Origin: Candidatus Bipolaricaulota bacterium
Lineage (GTDB): Bacteria; Bipolaricaulota; Bipolaricaulia; UBA7950; UBA9294
Assembly (NCBI GenBank): GCA_030612485.1
Contig: JAUWNS010000113.1
Coordinates: 1-7,680, forward strand
DNA: 7,680 nt
Direction of reading: 5' to 3'
Part shown: piece after piece, positions 1-5,819 of the stretch
Numbering within the stretch: the first letter of the stretch is position 1
Layout of the letters: each line of letters begins with the position of its first letter
Position numbers and translations under genes: made by a program
Notes under the pieces: model-generated
Told to the model about the DNA's origin: nothing
What the model saw: only the letters and a program-made list of their open reading frames with translations
The model's database searches: none

Positions 1-85
1 TAAAAAGTTGCAACCGCGGTCAAACAGAGTTCCACGCGAGCCTTGGTGTTGGTTCCAATAAAGAAATCCCTTAAAATTGACTATG

Positions 86-104
86 CCTGTAGCAAGACTA
101 CGGG
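86..104. repeat. Short palindrome, CAAGA loop, copy 1
   Basis: Arms CCTGTAG (86-92) and CTACGGG (98-104) flank the loop CAAGA (93-97). Six of seven pairs are Watson-Crick; the other is T-G, which would be a G-U wobble in plus-strand RNA. Loop and arm sequence closely resemble the palindrome at 205-225, so the two are probably related copies. Confidence 0.6.
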
Positions 105-121
105 GTATTCTGCCAATTTCA

Positions 122-141
122 TTTTGACCTGAAGGTCAAAA
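122..141. repeat. Perfect 20-nt palindrome
   Basis: TTTTGACCT (122-130) and AGGTCAAAA (133-141) are exact reverse complements separated by GA. As RNA it would form an 8-bp stem with a 4-nt loop. As DNA it has the symmetry of a dimer-binding site. No gene start lies next to it, so an operator role is not supported. It may simply belong to the palindrome cluster behind glmM. Confidence 0.55.
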
Positions 142-171
142 CCGGGATTTCATTATTTCACCTCACCCCGA

Positions 172-193
172 CCCTCTCCTATCAAGGAGAGGG
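172..193. repeat. CCCTCTCC inverted repeat
   Basis: CCCTCTCC (172-179) and GGAGAGGG (186-193) form a perfect 8-bp stem around a 6-nt spacer (TATCAA). The preceding bases read cctcacccc. This CCTCACCCC-GACCCTCTCC type of sequence resembles dispersed intergenic repeats seen in many bacterial genomes. No T-run follows on either strand, so it is not scored as an intrinsic terminator. Confidence 0.6.
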
Positions 194-200
194 GGATAAG

Positions 201-225
201 GAAACCCTGTGGCAAGACCACAGGG
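201..225 (-). terminator. Possible glmM terminator; palindrome copy 2
   Basis: CCCTGTGG (205-212) and CCACAGGG (218-225) form a perfect 8-bp GC-rich stem with a 5-nt loop (CAAGA on the plus strand). Read on the minus strand it begins about 43 nt after the glmM stop and is followed by TTTCCTTATCC. That is a weak U-rich tail, so it could end glmM transcription. The T-run is short, and the resemblance to the palindrome at 86-104 means it may be a dispersed repeat rather than a dedicated terminator. Confidence 0.4.
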
Positions 226-268
226 AATCCCAAGTGGAAGGAGATAGGGGCGCAGAGACGCGGGGAAT

Positions 269-1618
269 TCACGCTTTCTCCGCGTCCCGTCTTTGCCAGG
301 CCTTTTCGATGACGGTAGTCAGTCTTGTGCAAACCTCGCGACAGAGCACTTCGTCCTTCCCCTCGACCAGCACCCGAACGAGCGGTTGGGTCCCTGATGC
401 TCGCACGATGAGCCTTCCACAATCCTCGAGGTGGCTCTCTGCTACGGCGATCGCGTCCTGTACTGCGGCAAGATTGAGGCACGCAGTGGGATCGCTGACC
501 GCGATGTCGTGTTGCGCCTGCGGGTAGAGAGGGATCTCCTCTGCCAGGGTGTGCAGGTCGATCCCGCGTTCGTGCGCGATCTCGAGGAGCTTCACCGCAG
601 TGAGGAGGCCATCGCCGGTCGGGCTATGATCGGAGAAGATGATGTGTCCCGACTGTTCCCCCCCGATCCTCGCTCCGTGGGCGAGCATCGCCTGGGCCAC
701 GTTCCGGTCTCCGACCGGGGTGCGCACCATCTCGATCCCCGCTCTCTTAAGTGCTTCTTCTAAACCGAGGTTACTCATCACTGTTGCCACCACGATCGCC
801 GGGTCGAGGGTGCCCTTCTGTTGCAGGTGAATCGCCGCGATTCCCATCATGCGGTCCCCATCGATTGTCTCCCCTGTTGGCGAGATAAGAAGAACACGAT
901 CTCCGTCCCCGTCGAAGGCGATCCCAAGATTGGCGTGGTGCTCCAGGACCGCAGCACGAAGTGAATCAAGGTGGGTCGATCCGCATTGCTGGTTGATCCG
1001 CATGCCGTCGGGGAGTGTATGAATCTCGATCACCCGTGCGTTGAAATGCCGCAGGACACGAGGCGCAATTGCGCCGGTCGCTCCGTAGGCACAGTCGACA
1101 ACTACCGTTCGCCCAGCGAGATCGATCTCCTCGATCTCGATCGTCCCCGCGAGAAAGGCGGCGTACCGGCTCGCTGCCGCTTCGAGTGGAACGATCCTTC
1201 CCACGGGGCCAGGTTGTGGAGAGATCTTAGAAAAGGAGTTCTCGATCGCCTCTTCCTGGGAGAGTGTGAGCTTTCTCCCCTGGGAATCGAAGAACTTGAT
1301 CCCGTTATCCTCCGGTTGATTGTGCGAGGCGGAGATCACTGCTCCCAGGTCGGCGTGTTCATCCTTAATCAGGAAGGCGATGGCTGGGGTCGGAATCACT
1401 CCAGCGAGGAAGACATCGGCACCACAAGCGGAGAACCCGGCTGCGAGCGCGCCTTCGAGCATTGGCCCGCTGGTTCGCGTATCCCGCCCGATGATGACCC
1501 GCCCTCGTTCGGGAAGAAGGTGTTCCGCGGTGGCTCGGGCCAGGGCCAGGGCGAGTTCCGGGGTGAGTTCCTGGTTTGCGCGTCCCCGCACTCCATCCGT
1601 TCCGAAGAGACGACTCAT
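269..1618 (-). CDS. glmM: Phosphoglucosamine mutase GlmM
   Basis: GlmM converts glucosamine-6-phosphate to glucosamine-1-phosphate in the cytoplasm, a step towards UDP-GlcNAc, the precursor of peptidoglycan and lipopolysaccharide. The 449-residue product has every hallmark of the alpha-D-phosphohexomutase family in order: an N-terminal RLFGTDGVRG signature, the active-site loop ISASHN with the phosphorylated serine at about residue 98, the metal-binding DGDGDR at about 236-241, the sugar-binding GGEQSGH loop at about 319-325 and the phosphate-binding RASGTQP loop at about 406-412. The length is normal for the family. The start chosen is the ATG at 1618. An in-frame ATG at 1630 abuts the GGGGGAGG Shine-Dalgarno sequence (1638-1631) with no spacing, whereas 1618 lies 12 nt from it, fits the conserved N-terminus and forms an ATGA overlap with the stop of the upstream gene. 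Translational coupling is therefore likely. Function is very secure. Confidence 0.97.
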   Translation of the reverse strand: MSRLFGTDGVRGRANQELTPELALALARATAEHLLPERGRVIIGRDTRTSGPMLEGALAAGFSACGADVFLAGVIPTPAIAFLIKDEHADLGAVISASHNQPEDNGIKFFDSQGRKLTLSQEEAIENSFSKISPQPGPVGRIVPLEAAASRYAAFLAGTIEIEEIDLAGRTVVVDCAYGATGAIAPRVLRHFNARVIEIHTLPDGMRINQQCGSTHLDSLRAAVLEHHANLGIAFDGDGDRVLLISPTGETIDGDRMMGIAAIHLQQKGTLDPAIVVATVMSNLGLEEALKRAGIEMVRTPVGDRNVAQAMLAHGARIGGEQSGHIIFSDHSPTGDGLLTAVKLLEIAHERGIDLHTLAEEIPLYPQAQHDIAVSDPTACLNLAAVQDAIAVAESHLEDCGRLIVRASGTQPLVRVLVEGKDEVLCREVCTRLTTVIEKAWQRRDAEKA

Positions 1619-2097
1619 TGCGGGGACCATCCTCCCCCTATAGAGAGGAATGGTGGACCGAGGGCCCGCGGGCCGGAGGCCAGCGGGTAGAGGATCTCCC
1701 CTCCGAGCCCGATTTGGAATCCTGTCTCGGAAGAGAGTCGATAGGCGATCCCTCCTCCGAAAACCGGGGAGGGGAAGGTCGCGTTGAGGTCGAAGTACGA
1801 GATGCCGGCGGTCGCGCGGATCAGGCTCATTCCAACACTACCCTCGCCGGTCACCGCTACTTCTACACTCCCTAGTATGAGTGTCTTTCCATCGGGGTTG
1901 ATGAGGAGCGAGGCGATTCCCCAGCCAAAGGGGAGTCTCATTCCGAGGTCAATTCCGACCAGGAATGGGATCTTCCCCAAAGGCAGGGTTATGCGCAGGC
2001 CTACGTAATCGATCCCCCCTGCACTTACAGAAAGAGAACCGATCAAAATAAGGAGAGATATCAACAAGAACCTGATGTGGAACGATCGTGGTGTCAT
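1615..2097 (-). CDS. Small exported beta-rich protein, possible outer-membrane barrel
   Basis: This 160-residue protein matches no family I can name. Residues 1-26 form a clear Sec signal: basic residues (R4, R9), a hydrophobic run LLISLLILIGSL and a likely cleavage site after SVSA, before GGIDYV. The remaining roughly 134 residues are rich in glycine and in alternating hydrophobic stretches (for example FLVGIDLGMRLPFGWGIASL and FGGGIAYRLSSETGFQIGLG). This pattern suits a small eight-stranded outer-membrane barrel, although the usual terminal aromatic residue is missing (the end is GGWSPQ). The stop overlaps the glmM start by 4 nt, so the two are probably cotranscribed. An in-frame TAG 15 nt upstream excludes a longer form. 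The start lacks a well-spaced Shine-Dalgarno; only AAGG abuts it. The coding call is good; the barrel assignment is inference. Confidence 0.8.
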   Translation of the reverse strand: MTPRSFHIRFLLISLLILIGSLSVSAGGIDYVGLRITLPLGKIPFLVGIDLGMRLPFGWGIASLLINPDGKTLILGSVEVAVTGEGSVGMSLIRATAGISYFDLNATFPSPVFGGGIAYRLSSETGFQIGLGGEILYPLASGPRALGPPFLSIGGGWSPQ

Positions 2098-2181
2098 CCT
2101 TGCGGGAGTCTACTCGATTTTCATCCTGATCGCCAAATTGTGGCTCTTCATCGTTTCGAGTGGGTAACTAAAGAGAAAGGG

Positions 2182-2322
2182 TCAAGCGACAAGACTCTCG
2201 CAGAGGCACAGAATTGTTTTACCACGAAGGAGGACGAAGCGTTTGATCCCGCTCTCAATCTTGGTGACATTGAAGTTCATCAGGAGTCCGGCCTTCACCC
2301 CTGCCAGCCGCAAAGAGACGCC
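2182..2322 (-). pseudogene. GxxExxY (PDDEXK_3-type) gene remnant, copy B
   Basis: The minus-strand frame ending in TGA at 2182 contains LRLAGVKAGLLMNFNV (from about 2313) followed by TKIESGIKRFVL (to about 2230). This strongly resembles the C-terminal end of GxxExxY proteins, where a 'LKLxGLxxGLLINFNVxxLKDGIKRxV' pattern is typical. The nuclease-like core expected upstream is absent: the frame runs directly into degenerate repeat DNA at 2332-2370 whose translation (HKGAKNAKG) has no domain character. This is best explained as a C-terminal relic left after an internal deletion. The tail LRGKTILCL matches the remnant at 5534-5677. Family assignment rests on remembered consensus, not on a search. 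Confidence 0.6.
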
Positions 2323-2331
2323 TCCGGTTCT

Positions 2332-2370
2332 GGTTTTTCCCTTCGCGTTCTTTGCGCCTTTGTGAGAGAC
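2332..2370 (-). repeat. Degenerate AAGGCGC-type intergenic repeat, unit 1
   Basis: Read on the minus strand, this unit runs from TCTCAC through AAAGGCGCAAAGAACGCGAAG to GGAAAAACCA. It is a run of short A/G-rich words separated by CGC, a low-complexity type often found around GxxExxY genes. The unit at 2451-2490 shares the same beginning (TCAC), centre (GGCGC, AACGC/CACGC) and end (GAAAAACCA), so the two are diverged copies. It directly abuts the GxxExxY remnant. Confidence 0.5.
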
Positions 2371-2409
2371 ACAAGCTTTCCCTCTCGCCAGTTCGTTGCA
2401 TTCACTTAA

Positions 2410-2452
2410 GCCACAAAGGTGGCGCGACACCAAGATCGCCAAGGAATCTTGG
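2410..2452. repeat. Inverted repeats GCCAC/GTGGC and CCAAGAT/ATCTTGG
   Basis: Two small palindromes lie side by side: GCCAC (2410-2414) with GTGGC (2419-2423), and CCAAGAT (2430-2436) with ATCTTGG (2446-2452). They lie between the two AAGGCGC-type repeat units and are made of similar words (CCAAG, CGCC). They are probably part of the same degenerate repeat tract. No T-run follows in the direction of the CsgG-family gene, so termination is not supported. Confidence 0.4.
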
Positions 2453-2490
2453 TTTTTCATTCTCTGCGTGCTCCGCGCCCTCGGCGGTGA
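2451..2490 (-). repeat. Degenerate AAGGCGC-type intergenic repeat, unit 2
   Basis: Read on the minus strand it begins TCACCGCCGAGGGCGC, continues through GGAGCACGCAGAG and ends with ATGAAAAACC. It begins only about 7 nt downstream of the CsgG-family stop codon and is a diverged partner of the unit at 2332-2370. No coding or RNA function can be seen; it fills most of the space after the CsgG-family gene. Confidence 0.5.
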
Positions 2491-2497
2491 AAGCTTG

Positions 2498-4135
2498 TTA
2501 TCGTGCTTCCGAGCGCACTATATCCCCGATGAGCGGGTCAAAATCGGTCGTTCGCATCCCATAGGAAACCTGATCACGCACCTCGGTGATGACGATCTCC
2601 CCTTTTGTACCGAGGACATCGTAGGCGAGAATTTCGCCGGTGTTCGGATCGATGATGAGGTTCGTTGTGGAGAGGACCTGGAAGAAGTCGCCCTTACTCA
2701 CCCCATCGGAGGCCCCGAGGTTGATCACTACCCGGTTGTCGGGGAGGATCGCGGCGATCTGTCCCGTGCGCGGGCTCCAGCTTGGCATGGTGGGGGGAAG
2801 GGCTTCGCGCATGGTGATTACGGTTGGAGCAATAGCGCCCATACTGTTGATCAAGTGCGAGACGAGCCGATCGAGCGCGCTGTTCGTCGCCTGCCCAACG
2901 ATCGTCTCATCGAACTGACCGCTCCCAACCGTGATCTCGTCGATCAGAGGGATCCCAAATATACCCCCTGGTTTGATCTGGAAGGTTGTGCTGGCGATGT
3001 AGGAGGTCCCGTCCCATAGCTTGGCGGTGTACGTTCCCGAGAGCACCTGTGCATTTAGCGTGTTACGCTGGTCCCAGAACCACTTTCCACAATCCCCAGC
3101 ACCGATGAACTGCCAGTCGAGCCACTTGAGGAAGGCCCCACCACCGGTGCGGATCTCGATCCCGTACCAGCCCGATCCCCATGGATTCTTATACCCGATG
3201 TGGACGGCCTCCCCAGTAGAGTAGCACGGCTTATCAGTACGCAGGTCGCCGGTGCAGATATCCGTCGAAGCTGGCTGGCCCAAAGAGGCGATCTTTCCGA
3301 TAGCAACGGAGAAACCGGTCGTCCCTTCGGCCGATCCTGCCACCGAGACCGCACTCATGATCTCCGAGGTGTAGGCGCTCCCCAACCGTGCCGACATAGC
3401 CACCTCCACCGATGCACTGCTGACGCTGAAGAAGCCGAGACTCATCGATACTTGTTGGACGTTGACCTTGGTGACAGAGCCCACGATCAACAGGTCCGCA
3501 CCGAGGATATGCCCTGCGGTCGTCAGATCCTCGGTGATCGCCGGGTTGAGGCCGCGCTCCTGCATCACCGCCTCAAGCTCGCTCCGTTCCAGGACGCGCA
3601 CACCACTTCGCACCAATCGATCGATTAGCTCGTCGGCTACTCCCCCGCCCACATTGATGAATCCGGATCCACTCCGATCATCGAACCGTGCCACCGCCAC
3701 CTTGAGGCTCGTAAGATGGGGCATCGTATCCGGGTTAATGGGGACCGTGAGGGTAATAACCCGGGAGTTGTTCGCCTCATTCGACTCGTCGATCCTATTA
3801 AACGGCTGGTCCGCCTCTGCGCTGATCGTGTGCATACCGACCTCTGCCGTCCAATCGAACGATATGGTCTTGGCCTTTCCACCCTCCAGGCCGAACGGGA
3901 TCGAAGGGGTGTCAACCGGGAAGCCATCCATGAGGAAGCGCACGTTGAATCGTCCGTCAGCGTCAGTCGCGCCTACATTCTCCACCGTGACCGTGACCGT
4001 GACTTGATCGCCCGCGACCGGGTTCTGCGGAGTCAGTGCAATATCGGTGACGACGAGATCCGGTTTGGCAAGGGCGGTCACCATGACAAAAAAGACGATC
4101 AGTAGACTGACTAACGGCACGAAGCGCTTCACCAT
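2498..4135 (-). CDS. Exported CARDB-CsgG family protein with inserted domain
   Basis: Predicted 545-residue exported protein. Residues 1-23 form a signal peptide (MVKRF, hydrophobic run, cleavage after VTALA); there is no lipobox cysteine, unlike E. coli CsgG. Residues 24-132 are a CARDB domain (PDLVVTDI, VTVTVTVENVG, and the closing DESNEANNSRVITLTV). From about 144 follows a CsgG-type domain: KVAVARFDDRSG, GGVADELIDRLV, VRVLERSELEAVMQERGL and ADLLIVGSVTK. At about 292-389 lies an extra Ig- or FlgD-like segment (SGTYTAKLWDG) with cysteines at 294, 304 and 349. The CsgG helix FDETIVGQATNSALDRLVSHL then resumes at about 408, and a FlgT_C-like end follows (VVINLGASDGVSKGDFFQV, then DPNTGEIL). 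The frame is open upstream, but the ATG at 4135 follows AAAGGAG and starts the signal peptide; the next codon, GTG, is an alternative start. Family members act at the outer membrane, in secretion or envelope assembly; the specific role here is unknown. The MFS gene lies 61 nt upstream. Confidence 0.88.
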   Translation of the reverse strand: MVKRFVPLVSLLIVFFVMVTALAKPDLVVTDIALTPQNPVAGDQVTVTVTVENVGATDADGRFNVRFLMDGFPVDTPSIPFGLEGGKAKTISFDWTAEVGMHTISAEADQPFNRIDESNEANNSRVITLTVPINPDTMPHLTSLKVAVARFDDRSGSGFINVGGGVADELIDRLVRSGVRVLERSELEAVMQERGLNPAITEDLTTAGHILGADLLIVGSVTKVNVQQVSMSLGFFSVSSASVEVAMSARLGSAYTSEIMSAVSVAGSAEGTTGFSVAIGKIASLGQPASTDICTGDLRTDKPCYSTGEAVHIGYKNPWGSGWYGIEIRTGGGAFLKWLDWQFIGAGDCGKWFWDQRNTLNAQVLSGTYTAKLWDGTSYIASTTFQIKPGGIFGIPLIDEITVGSGQFDETIVGQATNSALDRLVSHLINSMGAIAPTVITMREALPPTMPSWSPRTGQIAAILPDNRVVINLGASDGVSKGDFFQVLSTTNLIIDPNTGEILAYDVLGTKGEIVITEVRDQVSYGMRTTDFDPLIGDIVRSEAR

Positions 4136-4138
4136 TTT

Positions 4139-4145
4139 CTCCTTT
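4139..4145 (-). promoter_or_regulatory. Shine-Dalgarno for the CsgG-family gene
   Basis: AAAGGAG on the minus strand lies 3 nt from the ATG at 4135 and 6 nt from the adjacent GTG codon. It is the only good ribosome-binding sequence near this end of the frame. It excludes the longer in-frame start at 4312, which would overlap the MFS gene and hide the signal peptide. The spacing slightly favours initiation at the GTG, which would remove only one residue. Confidence 0.65.
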
Positions 4146-4196
4146 GAGGTTGAACCTTGTTGCATCTTGTATCTACACAGGGATCCACGCAGAGTT

Positions 4197-5480
4197 TCAC
4201 TCGCCTTCCTCCTGATGATGCCGGGAGATTCTCGTTCCTTTGTTTTGCACGCGCAACACCGGTAGAAGAGTCGCGGCAGCGACCGCGATGATCGCGAGCG
4301 CTCCGCCCACACCGATCCTATCGGCTAAGAGGCCGACGAGAGGAGCGAGCACTGCCGTCAGCAATGTGCGAAGCTGAGACTCCACCGAGAGGCCGGTCGC
4401 CATGGTACGGTGGGGGATGAGGTCGGCGAGGTAGCCGATCATGATCGGACGGCGGACGTTCTGCAACAGGTAGAATCCGAGGAAAGCAACAATGGCGAGG
4501 GAATAGACACGAAACCATGTGGCAATTCCGGCTGTAATGAGTAGGCTTACTCCAAGGAGGTAGGTGAGGTTTATCGCGAAGGAAAGAGAGCGAGCCCGTT
4601 CCTTTACCCAGTGGGCGTTCGCTGAGGCGGCACTCGTCCCTAAGTAGATGACGAAATAGAGGACCCCAACGACGATTGCCACTCGTTGATCGGCACGAAC
4701 GGAGAGGAGAATGGGAAGGGCAAGGGCCTGGGTCTTCAAGATGGGCTGTAGGTAATCCTTGGTCGCCTTGAATATCGCATCGAAAGAGGCGCTGCTCGAC
4801 AGTCCGCGCAGCAGGCGCGGCCGGCGAAAGGTGGTCAAGAAATCCCGCATCGTCACACTGACACGCCCGGCAAGCTTCTTCCTCCATCCCCCTTCCACAG
4901 GGATGAGAGCTCCGTCGAGTTCTTTAGGATATGAAGCCATGAGGAAGAGCTCTATTATGTAGGGGACTATCGAGGCGAGAAAGACGATCCGATAGCTTCC
5001 AGTGTGGAAGACAAGTCCAGCAGCGATGAGCGCGGCAAGCGCGGAACCAAGCTGTGATGCAGCACGTGTATGGCCGTAATACTCGACCTTTTGATCCTCG
5101 ATTCCCTTGATCCGCAAGTATTCGAGGATCATCGCCTTATGTGTCCCAGAGCGGAACGTCTCCCCGAACGCGAAGAGAATCATCGCCAAGACGTAGATTG
5201 AGAAACGGGGGACGAGGTAGAAGAGGGCAAAGGAGAGGAGGTAGAAGGAGAACGACGCGATCATCGCCTTGCGACGTCCATAAGCATCGGCGATCACCCC
5301 CGTCGGGATCTCAAGGAGGTTCGTCGCGATCTCACGGATCGAGAAGAGCCCTCCGATCTCCAGGAACGAGAGCCCCATCTCACGGAAGAAGAGGATTAGG
5401 AACGGGTCGAAGAAACGCAGGTTCTTCAAGAACCCGTACGCGCGAAACTTGTGGTACATCAGGTCTTTTGGGGTCGTCAT
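4197..5480 (-). CDS. MFS transporter, substrate unknown
   Basis: This 427-residue integral membrane protein belongs to the major facilitator superfamily of proton- or ion-coupled carriers. The loop between helices 2 and 3 carries the superfamily motif A as GVIADAYGRRK (residues 61-71), preceded by LLEIPT, a wording common among drug-exporter-like members. Hydrophobic segments run through the whole length in a pattern compatible with 12 helices (for example FYLLSFALFYLV, VLAMILFAFGETF, ALAIIAVAAATLL). A distinctive stretch, GTHKAMILEYLRIKG (about 112-126) followed by YYGHTRAASQLGSA, marks a particular subgroup whose substrate I do not know. The length is normal for a 12-helix carrier. No Shine-Dalgarno precedes the ATG (the preceding bases are CTCTCCTT), so the exact start is less sure; ATG codon 8 is an alternative. 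The CsgG-family gene follows after 61 nt and may be cotranscribed. Confidence 0.9.
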   Translation of the reverse strand: MTTPKDLMYHKFRAYGFLKNLRFFDPFLILFFREMGLSFLEIGGLFSIREIATNLLEIPTGVIADAYGRRKAMIASFSFYLLSFALFYLVPRFSIYVLAMILFAFGETFRSGTHKAMILEYLRIKGIEDQKVEYYGHTRAASQLGSALAALIAAGLVFHTGSYRIVFLASIVPYIIELFLMASYPKELDGALIPVEGGWRKKLAGRVSVTMRDFLTTFRRPRLLRGLSSSASFDAIFKATKDYLQPILKTQALALPILLSVRADQRVAIVVGVLYFVIYLGTSAASANAHWVKERARSLSFAINLTYLLGVSLLITAGIATWFRVYSLAIVAFLGFYLLQNVRRPIMIGYLADLIPHRTMATGLSVESQLRTLLTAVLAPLVGLLADRIGVGGALAIIAVAAATLLPVLRVQNKGTRISRHHQEEGE

Positions 5481-5533
5481 AAGGAGAGTGGGTAGCGGCT
5501 TCTCATTTTGGTTATTTGGCCTATCACACTGGG

Positions 5534-5677
5534 CAGGATTGTTTCTCCACGAAGAGCATGCAGTGGCCAGAGGGCAAGGCGCTTGATCCCGCCCTTAAGC
5601 CTGGGGGGTGTAGTAGCCGGTCCTGTTTACTACACCCCCCGAGGTGGCATTGAAGTAGTTCATAGTCCCGTTTCGAC
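5534..5677 (-). pseudogene. GxxExxY gene remnant, copy A, interrupted
   Basis: This minus-strand remnant matches copy B (2182-2322). The segment 5534-5554 agrees with 2209-2229 at 18 of 21 bases, 5579-5604 agrees with 2239-2264 at 21 of 26, and 5645-5655 agrees with 2265-2275 at 10 of 11. If the 40 nt at 5605-5644 are removed, the frame reads MNYFNATRLKGGIKRLAL, then five extra codons, then LRGETIL. Copy B reads MNFNVTKIESGIKRFVL, then LRGKTIL. Apart from the 40-nt insert, the gaps downstream of the ATG are whole codons (3 and 15 nt) and most replacements are conservative, as expected of a former coding sequence. With the insert the frame ends at a TAA, and a 4-nt loss just upstream (VETGL before the ATG) breaks it again. 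Only the C-terminal end of the family survives. The family name rests on consensus memory. Confidence 0.6.
5603..5640. repeat. 13-bp perfect palindrome in a 40-nt insertion
   Basis: GGGGGGTGTAGTA (5603-5615) and TACTACACCCCCC (5628-5640) are exact reverse complements separated by 12 nt. Comparison with the paralogous remnant at 2182-2322 shows that about 40 nt (5605-5644) including this palindrome are extra here. The insert is bracketed by GG at 5603-5604 and GG at 5643-5644, which could be a 2-nt target duplication. No T-run follows on either strand, so it is a poor intrinsic terminator. It looks like a mobile or slippage-derived palindromic element of unknown family. Confidence 0.7.
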
Positions 5678-5784
5678 AGCGCATCGAATTCCATTTTTCG
5701 TGCTCTTCACGGTGAATTCTCTTCGACCTCCGGTCTTGCTTTGCAACCGGCATCTGTCCCCTCCGAACTCAACCCACCTAATAA

Positions 5785-5819
5785 TGAACTACTCCGACCG
5801 CTTGCGGCGTGGTAGTTCA
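5785..5819 (-). terminator. Possible terminator of the restriction-modification gene
   Basis: On the minus strand the stop codon TGA is the first triplet of a hairpin. TGAACTAC pairs with GTAGTTCA (8 bp; plus-strand 5812-5819 with 5785-5792), with a further CCG/CGG pairing inside the 19-nt centre. The bases after it read TTATTAGG, a weak T-rich tail. Position and symmetry suit a terminator, but the stem is imperfect and the tail short. Copies of GTAGTTCA also occur at 5655-5662, so the element may partly be repeat DNA. Confidence 0.35.

Larger units (their letters stand above)
1..268. other. Gene-free stretch downstream of glmM
   Basis: No credible coding region was found here on either strand. 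Between 86 and 225 it holds four inverted repeats in a row (86-104, 122-141, 172-193, 205-225), listed separately. The two outer ones share the loop CAAGA and related arms, so they look like copies of one small palindrome family. A further 7-bp complementarity (AAATCCC 64-70, GGGATTT 144-150) encloses the first two but may be chance. Positions 1-48 show nothing recognisable. Confidence 0.7.

Noticed and set aside
1628..1630. ATG at 1630 as the glmM start
   Set aside because: It touches the Shine-Dalgarno sequence with no spacing, and the extra residues MVPA are not part of the conserved N-terminus. The ATG at 1618 fits better.
971..1690. Long plus-strand open frame of 239 codons
   Set aside because: It lies antisense to glmM, is rich in charged and proline residues with no domain pattern, and is explained by the codon bias of the real gene.
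2150..2185. Promoter starting with TTGACC (2185-2180, minus strand) for the glmM operon
   Set aside because: No -10-like hexamer occurs at 16-18 nt spacing; the bases there are CACTCG or similar.
2182..2460. A 92-codon minus-strand frame as an intact small gene
   Set aside because: The first half is translated low-complexity repeat DNA and only the last part resembles a known family. It is better described as a remnant fused to repeats.
4318..4887. Minus-strand open frame of 189 codons
   Set aside because: It is an alternative frame inside the MFS gene, rich in Arg, Pro, Ser and His, with no membrane segments or recognisable motifs.
5603..5640. Intrinsic terminator at the 13-bp palindrome
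   Set aside because: Neither strand has a T-run after the stem (GAGGTGG on plus, AGGCTTAAG on minus), and comparison with 2182-2322 shows it is an insertion.
5654..5793. Miniature transposon bounded by the 10-bp inverted repeat AGTAGTTCAT / ATGAACTACT
   Set aside because: The left arm lies within the GxxExxY remnant, where it has a coding explanation, and the right arm belongs to the hairpin after the restriction-modification stop. No target duplication is visible.
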